A stretch of DNA of 64,000 nucleotides from positions 38,661,382-38,725,381 of the forward strand of contig NC_061863.1 of assembly GCF_907164915.1 (NCBI RefSeq). Direction: 5' to 3'. Shown here piece by piece: positions 32,107-43,951 of the stretch (position 1 is the first letter of the stretch; each line of letters opens with the position of its first letter). The DNA is from Impatiens glandulifera (taxonomy: Eukaryota > Streptophyta > Magnoliopsida > Ericales > Balsaminaceae). The translations under genes were made by a program, and so were the position numbers. The notes beneath the pieces were generated by a model that was not told the origin of the DNA, made no database searches, and saw only the letters and a program-made list of their open reading frames with translations.

Positions 32107-32548
32107 GTAGAGGAATGATAGTATTATCCAGTGGGTGACAGTTGATGTACTCTATTGACCATATGATAAGACAAGTTGCATGAAATAAGCATGTCTACAA
32201 CCTAGGATATGAGTCATAGGCCTGGACGGTGAGAGATATCATATCTTCACGTCTTTTAAGGTATGACCATTTTTCTTTGAAAAGGTATTTTTTCAGAACA
32301 GATAAACCTAAACACAGATAATTATTCCACTTTTATTCGGAAGCCAAATAATCCGGAGTACATTATTTCTAAACCGGTCGGTTTTCAGTCATTCGTTCCG
32401 ATGCGGTTAATTGGTGCATGCACTAAGTAACCGGTCGGTTTATTCTAACTGATGAACAAAGCGGTTCTTCAATAGGTACCTTGGTGAATTTGGAATCCGA
32501 CAATTTAGGAGGAACTACCGGTTTTGTCTGTCTGAACCGATTTTCCTT

Positions 32549-35500
32549 TTAGACATTTCTAGAGATAAGCTGATTAATATCGGTTAAACCAAGTATGATT
32601 CTGAAGTGAGAAAACTTAGCTTCCTGCAGAGGTTTTGTGAAGATATCGGCTACTTGTTGTTCTGTTGATACGTATTCCATCCGGATATGCTTCAACATGA
32701 CATGTTCCCAGATGAAGTGATGCCTTATGTCGATGTGCTTGGTTCTAGAATATAGAACCGAATTGTAAGTGATTGATATGGCCCTTGTGTTATCACAGAA
32801 TATTGGAGACTCTTCGGCTGTGATACTGAAATTCTTCAGTTGTTGTTGGATCCATAAAAGTTGTGAACAACAACTTCCGACTGCCAGATATTCAACTTCT
32901 ACGGTTGACGTGGCTACCGATGTCTGTTTCTTACTGTGCCATGAAACAAGCCGATCACCTAGGAATTGGCATGTTCCGCTGGTACTTTTTCTGTCAACTT
33001 TACAACCTGCATAATCTGCATCTGAATAGCTTGTGAGGTTAAAAGATGAGTCCTTTGGATACCACAGACCGACTTCAGGAGTTCCCTTTAGGTATTTCAA
33101 GATTCGCTTTGCGGCTGTGTAGTGAGACTGTTTTGGATTAGCCTGGAATCTTCCACACACACCGACTGCAAATATTATATTCGGTCTACTTGCTGTCAGG
33201 TATAGGAGAGAGCCGATGATTCCTCGGTAAGCAGTCAGGTCTACTGCCTGACCGTCATCATCCTTGTCCAGTTTGACCGATGAGCTTATTGGAGTAGCGG
33301 CTGAGGAGCATGTATCCATCCCAAATTTCTTTAGAAGTTCCTTTGTATATTTAGGTTGACTGATGAATGTTCCTCCATCGAGTTGCTTAACCTGAAGACC
33401 TAGGAAGAAGATTAATTCTCCCATCATACTCATTTCAAATTTGTTAGTCATCAAGGTTGATGATCGGTTGAGCCGAAGATGATATCATCTACATATATTT
33501 GAACAAGTAGGATATGTTCCTTTTTCTCAAATTTGAATAGAGTTTTGTCCACCGAACCGATGGTAAAATCATGTTTTAACAAAAATGCGGTTAGTGTATC
33601 ATACCAAGCTCTAAGAGCTTGCTTTAAACCGTACAATGCTTTGTTTAAGCGGTATACATGATTGGGCAGATCATCATTTTTGAAACCGGGTGGTTGTTCA
33701 ACATATACTTCCTCACGTAGTTCACCATTCAAGAATGCACTTTTGACATCCATATGAAAAACTTTAAAATTTTTGAAAGCAGTAAAGGCCAGAAAAATCC
33801 TAATTGCTTCAATCCTAGCTACAGGGGCAAATGATTCTTCAAAATCAATGCCTTCTTCCTATTTGTATCCTTGTGCCACTAATCTGACTTTGTTCCTCGT
33901 GACCAAACCGTCTTCATTGAGTTTATTTCTAAATACCCATCTTGTTCCTATGACCGATTGATCTTTCGGTCTAGGGACTAGGTACCAGACTTTGTTACTC
34001 TCAAACTGGTTTAACTCTTCTTGCATTCCCAATATCCAATCCGGATCTGACAATGCTTCATCCACTCTTTTCGGCTCAATCTAGGATATAAAAGCGGAAT
34101 TGAAGTATTCCTCCAGGATTTGTCGCCTAGTTCGAACGGGTTCTGAAGGGTCACCTATAATTAGCTCAGGAGGATGATTTGTGTTCCTTTTAAGATTCGG
34201 TTCAGGAGTGTCTACCAAATCACCGTTTACTTGATCAAGGCTAGACATATCGGTAGGCTGAACAAGTATGTCAGACCGACCGATTTCCTCAGTTTGAACC
34301 GAGGTGTCAGCTTCCTGCCGTGTGACAGCTTGATCCGGCTGGGTTTTATTATTACCCATTTGGTCATGGACAAACCGTCTGAAAACCGGAACCTCATCTT
34401 CACTATAAGAATGGATATTGTTGTTTTCCAATCTGTTGTGTAGATCAAAAGATGATGCAGTGTTGCTTTCAACCGATTCATCGAAAACGACATGAAGTGA
34501 TTCCTCCACGGTTAAAGTTCTAGTGTTATACACTCTATAAGCTTTACTAACTGCTGAGTAACCTAACATGATCCCAATATCGGATTTTGCATCAAAAACA
34601 GATATGTAGGTTTTGCCATTTATGTGAATGTAGCATTTACAACCGAAAATTTTAAGATACTTAAGGCTAGGAATCCTATCAAAGTATACTTCATACGGTG
34701 TTTTGTTGTGGAACTTGTTAATCAGAGACCGATTTTGTGTGTGACATACAGTATTGATAGCTTCAGCCCAGAATTTCTGGGCAATACCCGAATCGGCTAT
34801 CATGGACCGTGCGGCTTCCTTGAGAGTTCGGTTTCTTCTCTCAGCCAGACCGTTCTGTTGAGAAGTCCTAGCACTAGACAACTCGTGTCTAATACCAGAT
34901 TTATCAAGAAATGCATTTAGAGTACTATTTGTATATTCGGTTCCTCTATCACTCCTAATGTTATTGATGCGTGTTGATTTTTCATTTTGTAAACGTTTAA
35001 GCAGTGTAATCAAATTTGATGCGGTTTCATGTTTGGATGCCATGAATATTACCCATATATACCTATAATAATCATCAACAACTACCATAGTGTAAAGCAT
35101 ACCTCCTAGGCTGACGACCCTAATCGGTCCAAATAAGTCCATGTGAAGAAGATCTATGCATCGGTTAGATTGAATGTGTCCTTTACTCTTGAAGGTTGAC
35201 TTAGTTTGTTTACCCATTTGACATGCTGAACAAACCTTATCCTTATTAAATACTATATTAGGAATTCCTTCAACTAGCTTTTTACCGCGGATATAGTTTA
35301 AAGTTTTCAGGTTTAAGTGGTTCAACCTTTTATGCCACAGCCAGGTTTGATCAGTTTTAGACACCATGCAAACAGGGTATTCTACTTTATTTTTCCAATC
35401 TACCTTGTATATATTTCCTAACCTATTTCCGGTTAGTAGTATGATACCTTGAGAATTTTTAACTAAGCATGCATGTTTAAGGAATTCTACAGTGTATCCA

Positions 35501-35805
35501 GCATCACACATTTGGCTAATGCTTAACAGGTTAAAATGTAGATTTTCAACTAAGAGTACATTATCAATTGTTAAATTACCATGGACAATCTTACCCTTGC
35601 CCACAGTTCTACCTTTTGAGTTGTCACCGAAGGTGATCATTGCACCGGTTTCTATTCTGATGTCGGTTAGAAGATTGTTGTTCCCAGTCATGTGTCTGGA
35701 GCAACCGCTATCCAGGTACCACTCGGAGTTTCCTAGCCGTTTCTTCATATCCTGCAAAATATACATATGTACAACTATTTGGTACCCACATTTACTTGGG
35801 TCCAC
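32549..35805 (-). pseudogene. pol: Copia-B pol: protease, integrase, RT, RNase H (nearly intact)
   Basis: Protease motif WYLDSGCSRHMTG near the start; GAG-pre-integrase zinc region WLWHKRLNHLNLKTL with CSACQMGK; integrase core with LLHMDLFGP, IRSDRGTEY and QQNGLAERRNRTL (the D, D and E positions); an integrase C-terminal part; then reverse transcriptase with [24 protein letters not shown] and the catalytic YVDD (~33495); and RNase H with SYSDADYAGC, TSTVEVEYLA and a KHIDIRHHFI tail. Lesions: TAG at 34083-34081, TAG at 33861-33859 (before [12 protein letters not shown]) and a frameshift with probable small deletion just after the YVDD region (~33455). Domain order protease-integrase-RT-RNase H is diagnostic of Ty1/copia. 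The three lesions suggest loss of function was recent. Confidence 0.95.
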
Positions 35806-36007
35806 AAGCGATTAGTCCCTTAGGTATTCAGACTTTAATAAGTCGGACAACTTTCCCGGTTATAGTTCTAGCTAGTTTTCCTACACTCGGTTTGGAGTCT
35901 TTATGCTTTCCTAAAGGTGCCTTGTTCAGAGGTGGCCTTTGGTTTAACCTATGTGGTTCGGTTTTCATACTTCTGGGCCGGTTGGCTATCCTTTTCTCAG
36001 GGTGAAA

Positions 36008-37560
36008 TCATTTTTCAGAGCTAGTTGGACTTACGTAAGTTAGTTCATCTTCCGGATATGAGGCACTTAGTTCCTCATCGTCGGTTAAGGAGCTCTTGAC
36101 AAACTTTACAAAGGGAAGGTTGCCTTTTGTAAGCTTTATTTTGTCCGAATGGTTCCGGTTGGCGGATTCGTTGTCTTTGTACCCAACACCATATTTGCAT
36201 TTGGGATGTCTTTTGTACTTAGACATCTGGTTCACCATGTCACTGGATCTTTTCCATGCGGCTATTCTATACTTGATTCAGGCCTCATCTTCTTCGGTCA
36301 GCTCTTGGACTGATTCCTCGAATTGTTTGGTCTCAGAGGATAGATCTGGTGCTACCTCGGTTTCCAGGATTCTATCAAGTTGAATGATCTTTGGTTCGGT
36401 CAAGATAGGTGCTATGGGGTCGGTTCTAAAGTTCAGTTGGGTAGGTATTAATGTTAATAGGTTCTTATATTCTGCTACCATATCATTTAGTGCATTGAAT
36501 AACTCATCTTTAGTAAATTCATCACAGGGGGAGTCGAATACCTGTTCCTTGTTTGCCATGAGGCATGTGAGTTCATCATCACTGTCACTGTGGGCCCATA
36601 AGCTTCCTCCATCATCGGCTATCAGTGTTTTCTGAACTTCACTTCCTTCACCGGTTTATTGATAGTTATTTCAGTGATTCTGATCGTCCGGTTTCCGGTC
36701 ATCCCGTCTTGGTTTTCTGCATTCCCACCTGAAATATCCCAAACAATTGCAGTTATAACATCTAATATTAGATTTATCACCGTAGTTATAGTTGTTGTTG
36801 TTTGTCGGTTGGCTTCTCTTCATGAATCGACCAAATTTCTGTGCAAGCATTGCCATGGCATCTTCGGTGAACTGTTCAGCGGTTCTGATCGGTACAGGGA
36901 CAACTGGTTCTGTGGATGTGACCAGTGCTCTGGTTGAGGTTGAGGCTGAGACTTCATCTTCAGTCCTAGATCTTATTTCAAACTCATATGCTTTAAGATC
37001 TTCGAATACATCGTGTAACTTCATCTTGCTTAGACAGTTTGATTCCCTCATCACCATTGTTTTTATATCCCATGCACTTGGAAGAGATCTTAGCGCTTTC
37101 AAGATGACTTCCTTGTTGTCATACTTCTTGCCAAGAATTGATAGCTCGTCTATTACATCTGTGAACCGGTCACTGTATTCTCTCATTTTTTCTCCCGGTC
37201 TCATCTTGATGTTTTCAAACTTCTGGGTAGCCACCATTATCTTGTTTTCCTTGGTCCTTTCATTTCCCTCATGAATTTGAATCACCGCTTCCCATATTTC
37301 CTTTGCGGTTTTGTAATCTCGGACCTTGCAAAACGTATTCTGTCCAAACCGTTAAAGATGCGGTTTCTGGCATGGTTGTCCAGATTGTTTCTTCTCCTGT
37401 CTTCAACTGTCCAGTCCTTTCTGTCTTTATCAATCTTTACCGGTCCTTCAGTCAGGATGAACTACATCTCGTCATCCATGGTGATTAAATGCAGGTGCAT
37501 GCGTGCCTTCCAGTTGGCAAAGTCGTCACCTTCTAGCATTGGGGGCCTATCAAACGACAT
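36008..37560 (-). pseudogene. gag: Copia-B gag (UBN2-type), broken
   Basis: ATG at 37560 (MSFDRPPMLEGDDFANWK), 26 bp after the PBS. Early TAG at residue 33 (TGG expected) and a frameshift near 37320. Then a long frame with TKENKIMVATQKFENIK, LKAYEFEI and a CCHC knuckle CYNCNCLGYFRWEC, where Tyr replaces the expected His. Stops near 36671, 36654 and 36278 interrupt the C-terminal part, whose frame still shows KSSLTDDEE and, after 36008, IPKGLIACGPK, stop, MWVP. This is the same tail signature as Copia-A gag. It is about 36 percent longer than a minimal copia Gag, as expected for Sireviruses. Confidence 0.88.
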
Positions 37561-37585
37561 GCTTGCTTGAGTATTGAAACTAACT

Positions 37586-37597
37586 GCTCTGATACCA
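37586..37597 (-). other. Copia-B primer-binding site
   Basis: Minus-strand TGGTATCAGAGC, two bases after the LTR end. Exact match to the standard initiator Met-tRNA PBS of plant copia elements. Confidence 0.95.
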
Positions 37598-37599
37598 AT

Positions 37600-38843
37600 T
37601 GTTAGGATCTAGGTCACGGCTGGGGAACCGGGGTCTGTCGGTTAGCGCATCTCACTCAAAGGTTGATGATTAATCCGGTTAGAGATTAACACCGGGGTTT
37701 CAATACTACACAAACTGTCACAAATCCTTGAACCGAGTTCAAGTGTGGAAGTGGTTTGTTTCAGGTTGAAGCAACACACACACTAGATGGACAGAACCAG
37801 ATTTAGATGAGGTCGGTTTTGGATTGCTGGGTCGGTTTTGGGATTCAGTAAGTCGATTTAGGTAGAGTCGGTTAGAGCACAAGACCGACAGAAAGTAAAT
37901 AACTAGACAGAATTTTATGGATGTTCGGAGATAAACTCCTACGTCACCCCTTCCTCTCGAAACCGCGAGAAGGATATTCACTAAGGAATACACAAACACA
38001 ATCCGATCGAGACTTATTTTCTGCTCGATAACACTCGTACAATTTTAACCGAAATTGTAATCACTCTTCAAATAAGCACTTAAGCTCTAAACCTTGTAGA
38101 GAGATGAACTTGCAATAAATCTTAGAGCTTGTAGTTGGTAGAACTTATGACTTGTTTCCAGTGCTTGGTAACTGTACAATTAAAACTTGGGTTGTTGAAA
38201 ACTCTTAGAACTGTATTTACTCCTCTTCAGCTCCTTCTTTTATAGATGAAATGTGCCAACGGTCACATTTCATTTCCTTGAGTTTGATTGGTTGAGCAGA
38301 GGTTCAGTGATTCAGACCTGGCGGTCTAGGCTTCAGACCTGGCGGTCTAGGCTTCAGTGTGTAGCTCAAACCGGCTAGGTTTGTCTTTTACTCAATATGG
38401 CAACTGTCGGTTGGACAGTTGCCTATACCTGGAAGATTGCGTCTCTGATTTATCCTGGAGTGGAAAGATCCTGTCGGACGATCTTCTGCAGCATGCAGAT
38501 TATCTTTAGACTTGTATGAATATGGCAATGCTAAAGTCTGTCCCTTTGGTATCATCCTCAACAGATACTCGAAGTATCTATTTATACTGGTCGGTTCTTT
38601 ATGTTAACCGGATGGCTTCCGGTTTTTCATGACTTCAGATTGACCGAATGTTCAATGTTTTTGGCCTTCTGATTTGACCGGTCTTATCTTCTTGTTCGGT
38701 CAGGTTTTTGTTCGGATGGGTTGCTTGACCGGTTGAGTAACTTGACCGGTTGAATAACTTGACCGGTTGAATTCTTTAACTGTTCCTGCACAAGAAATTT
38801 GTTTTTGTTAAGTTCTTTTTAACCGATCTAATTTTATCTAACA
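37600..38843 (-). repeat. Copia-B 5' LTR (1244 bp)
   Basis: Minus strand starts TGTTAGATAAAATTAGATCG and ends GATCCTAACA. Rich in AACCGG motifs and carries the conserved GTGACGTAG block at 37914-37953. Two copies of AGACCTGGCGGTCTAGGCTTC lie near 38318-38353. Confidence 0.93.
38236..38245 (-). promoter_or_regulatory. Copia-B LTR TATA box
   Basis: Minus-strand CTATAAAAGA, about 600 bp from the LTR start. Missing from the deleted 3' LTR. Confidence 0.65.
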
Positions 38844-39280
38844 ACTTTATAAAATAGAGACTGTTTTTAATAGGTACAAAGGATATAGTGCGAAATCTCT
38901 TTCCCGTGTATCACCAAATACCGAGCTTAAAAGAATCTCTAGTCAAATATACGTCTGTAGACGTATAATTTTATTTATTTTAAATTAAAATCTATTGGCA
39001 ACTATTTCATCAAGTAATATTCTTTTAAATTAATTATTTTTATTTAATTTAAAATACAAATTTCTTTAATAAAATTTTAATTTGATTATTTTAAATCTAA
39101 AAGATTATCTAAATTTGATCAAAATTAATTAGTGTTGTAATTAATTTCAAAACTTCGAGATATATTGCTATAAATCTTTGAAAATAATATTTTATTAAAA
39201 AACATCCTCGACACACAAACCGATGTTGAAATTTCTCGAATCTCGAGCTTTTCCGAGACAAGGAATTTCCAGGGGTTACA

Positions 39281-42060
39281 ATGTGAGATACTAAAAAATA
39301 TCATTTAAAACGGTCTTGTATAAATCATCGTAGTACTATCCATAGACATATTTATTTGAATGTGAAAATTCACAAAACGTTTCACATGAGTTACTAAAAG
39401 TAACATAAAGGGCAATCATGTATAAATGTTCGTAGTACTATAACATATAGGTTTAGTGGAACGTGAAATTTGACAAACTTGTTCACGTGAGTTACTAACA
39501 AGTAACGTTTAAAACGATCATGTGTAAATGAACGTAGTAGTATTCATATATATGTTTATTTTAACGTGAATGATATCAAACTTGTTCACGTGAGTTACTA
39601 GCAAGCATAAATGACAATCATGTATAAATGATCGTAGAACTATCAACAAATATGTTTAGTTAAACGTGATTGTTGACACACATGTTCATGTGAGTTACTA
39701 ATAAATAACATTTAAAGCGATTACGTGTAAATGATTGTAGTATCCATAAATAGGTTTCTTTGAACCTAAAAATTTATAAAATTGGTCACATGAGTTACTA
39801 CCAAATAACATAAAGGACGATCATGTATAAATAATCGTAGTACTATCAACATATATGTTTTTACTTATTGTGAATGTCAATAAACAATCCACAATAGTTA
39901 ATAAAAAGTAATATATGGAGATAATATATAAATGATCAAAGTACTATTAACATATATATTTTTACTTGAAGAAGTGAATATCAATAAACTATCCACGACA
40001 GTTACTAAAAATTAACATGTGGCGATCTTTTATAAATGATTGAAGTAATATCAACATATATGTTTTTACTTGACGTGGGTGTCAATAAACTATCCACAAG
40101 AGTTACTAAAAAGTAATGTATGGCAATTATGTATAAATGATCGAAGTACTATCAACAATTATATTTTTATTTGATGTGAATGTCAATAAACTATCCAAGA
40201 GAGTTACTAAAAAATAACGTATGGATATCATGAATAAATGATCGAAGTACTATTACTAGATAGGTTTTTAGTTGACGTGAATGTCAATAAACTATCAACA
40301 AGAGTAAATAATAAGTAATGTATGACAATCATGTATATATGATCAAAGTACTATCAACAGATATGTTTTTATTTGGCGTGAGAGTCAATACACAATCCAC
40401 GAGATTTACTAAAAAGTAACGTATGACTATCATGTATAAATAATCGAAGTACTATCAACAAATAAGTTTTCACTTGACATGAATGTCAACTAAATATCCA
40501 TGAGAGTTACTAAAAGTAACTTATGGAGACCGTGTATTATTGATCGAAGTACTATCAACATATATGTTTTTACTTGACGTGAAAGTCAATAAACTATCCA
40601 CGAAAGTTAGTAAAAAGTAACGTATGACGATCATGTATAAATGATTTAAATACTATTAAAATTTAGGTTTTTACTTGACGTTAATGTCAATAAATTATCT
40701 ACGAGAGTTACTACAAAGTAACGTTTGACGATAATGAATAAATGATTGAAGTATTATTCATAGATAAGTTGTTATTGACATGAATGCTAATAAACTATCT
40801 AATAAAGTTACTAAAAAGTAATGTATAAAAATCATGTAAAAATGATCGAAGTACTATAAACATATAAGTGTTTACTTGACGTGAATGTCAATAAACTATT
40901 ATCGAGAGTTACCAAAAAGTAACGTATGGCAATCATGTATAAATGATCGAATTACTATCAACAAATAGATTTTACCTTATGTGAATGTCAATAAACTATT
41001 CACGAGATTTATTAGAGAGGAACGTATATGGCGAATGCAGCTATCGTCATTGATTCATAAATAAATAGACCAATTAGTAGTGATTGAATTCCTTCTAAGG
41101 TTTCACATTAGAAACCTGTATCATGTATAAATGATCGAAGTACTATCAAGATATATGTTTTTACTTGACATGATTGTTAATAAACTATCCACGAGAGTTA
41201 CTAATAAGTAACGTATGATGATCATGTATAAATGATCGATGTACTATTAATATACATGTTTTTACTTTATAGGAATCTCAATAAACTATCCACTAGAGTT
41301 AATAAAAAGTAATGTATAGAGATACTATGTTAATACTCGAAGTACTATAAACAAATAGGTTTTTAATTGATCTGAATGTCAGTTAACTATCCACGAGAGT
41401 TACAAAAAAATAATGTATTTCGATCATGTATAAATGATTGAAGTACTATTAACATATATGTTTTTACTTGACGTGAATGTGAATCAACTATGCACGAGAG
41501 TTACTAAAAAGTAATGTATGGAGATCATGTATAAATGAGCGAATTATTATCAACATATATTTTTTGAATTTACATGAATGTCAATAAACAATCCACGAAA
41601 GTTACTAGAAAGTAATGTATGATAATCATATATAAATGATCGAAATACTATTAACATATAGGTTTTTACTTGGCGTGAATGTCAATAAGCTATCCACGAT
41701 AGTTTTAATAAGTAATGTATGGCCATCATGTATAAATAATCGAAATACTATCAAAAAATATGTTTTTATTTGACGTGAATGTCAATAAACTATCTACGAG
41801 AGTTACTAAAAAGTAACGTAAGACTATTATGTATAAATGATCAATGTACTATCAACAACTAAGTTTTTATTTAGCGTGAATGTCAATCAACTATCCACGA
41901 GAGTTACTATTAAGTAATGTATGACGATCATGTATAAATGATTGAAATATTATCAACATATAGGTTTTTACATGAAATGAATGTCAATAAACTATCCTTT
42001 AGAGTTACTAAAAAGAAATTTATGGTGATCATGTATTATTGATCGAAGTACTATCAAAAA
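39281..42060. repeat. Gypsy 3' UTR: ~101-bp tandem array, part 2
   Basis: About 27 degenerate units of about 101 bp. Typical order: GATCATGTATAAATGATCG, AAGTACTATCAACATATATG, TTTTTACTTGACGTGAATGT, CAATAAACTATCCACGAGAG, TTACTAAAAAGTAACGTATG. The GATCAT...ATGATC and GTTACT...AGTAAC parts are imperfect palindromes. It continues the array seen at 22900-23871. No coding capacity. Confidence 0.9.
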
Positions 42061-42650
42061 ATAGGTTTTCATTTTGATTATGTAAAAATGATCGTGTGTA
42101 CCTATCGATAAATAGGGTTTTGGTTATATCGTGTATGAATGATCTTGAGTACCTATCAATATATAGGATTTTTGTTCGATCATACACAAACGATTTTCAG
42201 TACATATCAATAGATAGGAATTTGGTTGGATCATACACAACTGATCTCAGGCACTTATCAACAAATAGGGTTTTGGTTAGATCATACACAAATAATTTTA
42301 TGTACTTATCAACATATAAGATTTTGGTTAGATCATACACAAATTATCTTAGGTATGTATCAACAGATAGGGTTTTGGTATAATCATATATAAATGATCT
42401 CATATACTTATCAACAAATAATGTTTTAATTAAATTATACATAAATGATCTAGAATACCTATCAACATATATGATTTTAGTTGGGTCATACACAAATGAT
42501 ATTAGGTACCTATCAATTGACAGGGTTTTAGATGGATCATATATAAATGATCTCGGATACCTATCAACGGTTAGAATTTTAGTTGGATCATACATAAATA
42601 ATCTTGAGTACCTATGAACATACAGTGTTTCCATTTTCCGGAGATGCAAC
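42061..42650. repeat. 51-bp tandem array, half-unit form of the 101-bp repeat
   Basis: About eleven units of 51 bp: GATCATACACAAATGATCTT, AGGTACCTATCAACATATAG, then GGTTTTGGTTA. The unit aligns with the first half of the 101-bp unit. Because 51 is a multiple of three, stop-free frames arise by chance on both strands; they are not genes. Confidence 0.9.
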
Positions 42651-43128
42651 TGCTTATTTAGTTTTCATAGAACTAGTATTGGCTTATTTTGCATTTTAAG
42701 GATTATTTCAACAAAATCATTTCCCTCTTTTTCTTTCAAAGTGAAATTCACAACTAGTTCAAATCCGTCAATCGACTATTTTAAATTTTGTTTGTGAATA
42801 GGTAATCCATGTGTCTATATAAAGGGATATTTTTGTGTCCATAGTTTTCTTTAAAAACTGGTTTTAAAAGGAGAATGTCTAGGGGTTTTGAACAAAAGTT
42901 GAATCAGTTTATTTCCTTTAGAGAAATAGAATAAACTTTGACCCCTTTAATGAATCGTGATATTTTGGATTCAAAACATGTTTGGGGTTTATCTTTAAAC
43001 AACCTTCGTGACCTCTTGTAATTTTCTCATAAAGAAACTTATTTTATTTTTCCCTGATTTTTGAGATATTGGTTAAATTCGATCTCATATGTAAACGATA
43101 ATCCAGAATCTTAACTCTTGAAGAAGAT
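42651..43128. other. Gypsy 3' UTR, non-repetitive part
   Basis: About 480 bp without a gene, between the 51-bp array and the solo-LTR insertion. Continues after that insertion at 46522. Nothing recognisable. Confidence 0.5.
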
Positions 43129-43951
43129 TGATAGGATCGGTGTAATCAATAGAGACTGGGGTCTAACTATTGATAACCACTTCGGATTAACGGATTGATA
43201 GAAATCCTGTTAGGGATTAATATCACTTTCTATTCTTCGCAAACCTTCACAAACACTTGAAACGATTCAAGTGCGGAATTTTTTGTTTGGGTTTAAAGCT
43301 TTGAACCAATAAAATTGCAAGGACTGAAAGAACAGAACACATCAAGTTATTTATAGATGTTCAGAGCTAACTCTCCTACGTCACCCCTTCTCCCAATAAC
43401 CAGAAGGATTTCACGATACTTCTTGAATCAAATACAGATCACTAAATAGCTAATACTCTGTTCAACTTACAATATGATCAATAATATCTCTCAGCTAAAC
43501 AATGTTTGATTCTCTCTCTTGAACTTGGAAAAATGATGTACAATTAGTAAGTGCAAGAGTGATGAGTGAGAAGAATTCAATATAATAACTGGTATACTGA
43601 GAGATTCGTCTGTTGACCTTGAGCATTTATTTAAAGAAGAGGGACTCCAACGGTCGAATTTTCTTCCTGGACATGTGGCACATGCCCAAAGGATGCCCGC
43701 CTAAAGGAAAAAGTACAGCAGACTTTGTGCTTTTGGAATGTGGCCGTACTAAACGGTAGTGCGCGGGATATCCTTTTGCAACTGTCCTGTACTGAACAAG
43801 TAGGAGGAGGAATCTTCGCGTACGTGGCATTCATTCATTGGATGCAAATAGTTGGCGTACTAGTCTGCAAGAGAAGGTGGAGCAGGAGTAGCGTACAACT
43901 AGTTGATCGTGGGTAGACATATGCTAACTTCAAACACCTACTAAAGCGAGG

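Larger units (their letters stand above)
26409..38843 (-). mobile_element. Copia-B: full-structure Sirevirus-like element with three extra ORFs
   Basis: 12.4 kb on the - strand. 5' LTR 38843-37600, PBS 37597-37586, gag 37560-36008, pol 35805-32549, then three related ORFs A, B and C (32035-31293, 30866-30168, 29645-26960), PPT 26672-26659 and a shortened 3' LTR 26658-26409. The perfect target duplication ACTTT is at 26404-26408 and 38844-38848. Gag and pol have few lesions, so it was autonomous fairly recently. It is inserted in the gypsy solo LTR. The set of three tandem paralogous ORFs after pol is unusual. Confidence 0.92.
23872..39280 (+). mobile_element. Gypsy solo LTR (~3 kb), interrupted by Copia-B
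   Basis: Starts TGTAAGCACTAGAATTTTAC at 23872 and ends AGGGGTTACA at 39280. Removing Copia-B and one TSD (26409-38848) leaves about 2,970 bp with no internal genes. Flanks ACGTG (23867-23871) and ATGTG (39281-39285) look like a 5-bp target duplication with one mutation, and the tandem-array phase continues across. The start matches the gypsy LTRs at 22604 and 57432, so it is the same broad family in opposite orientation. A TATA-like GGTATAAAAGG lies at 25445-25455. The segment 25680-26040 has many GACCGAGA repeats. No coding region seen in 23872-26408 or 38849-39280. Confidence 0.8.

Noticed and set aside
34174..34920. Frames on + opposite Copia-B pol
   Set aside because: Shadow frames of a clearly recognised polyprotein on -.
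42096..42649. Long stop-free frames on both strands with a 17-residue repeat
   Set aside because: They follow from a 51-bp (3 x 17) tandem DNA repeat; no start context, no protein family, and open on both strands.
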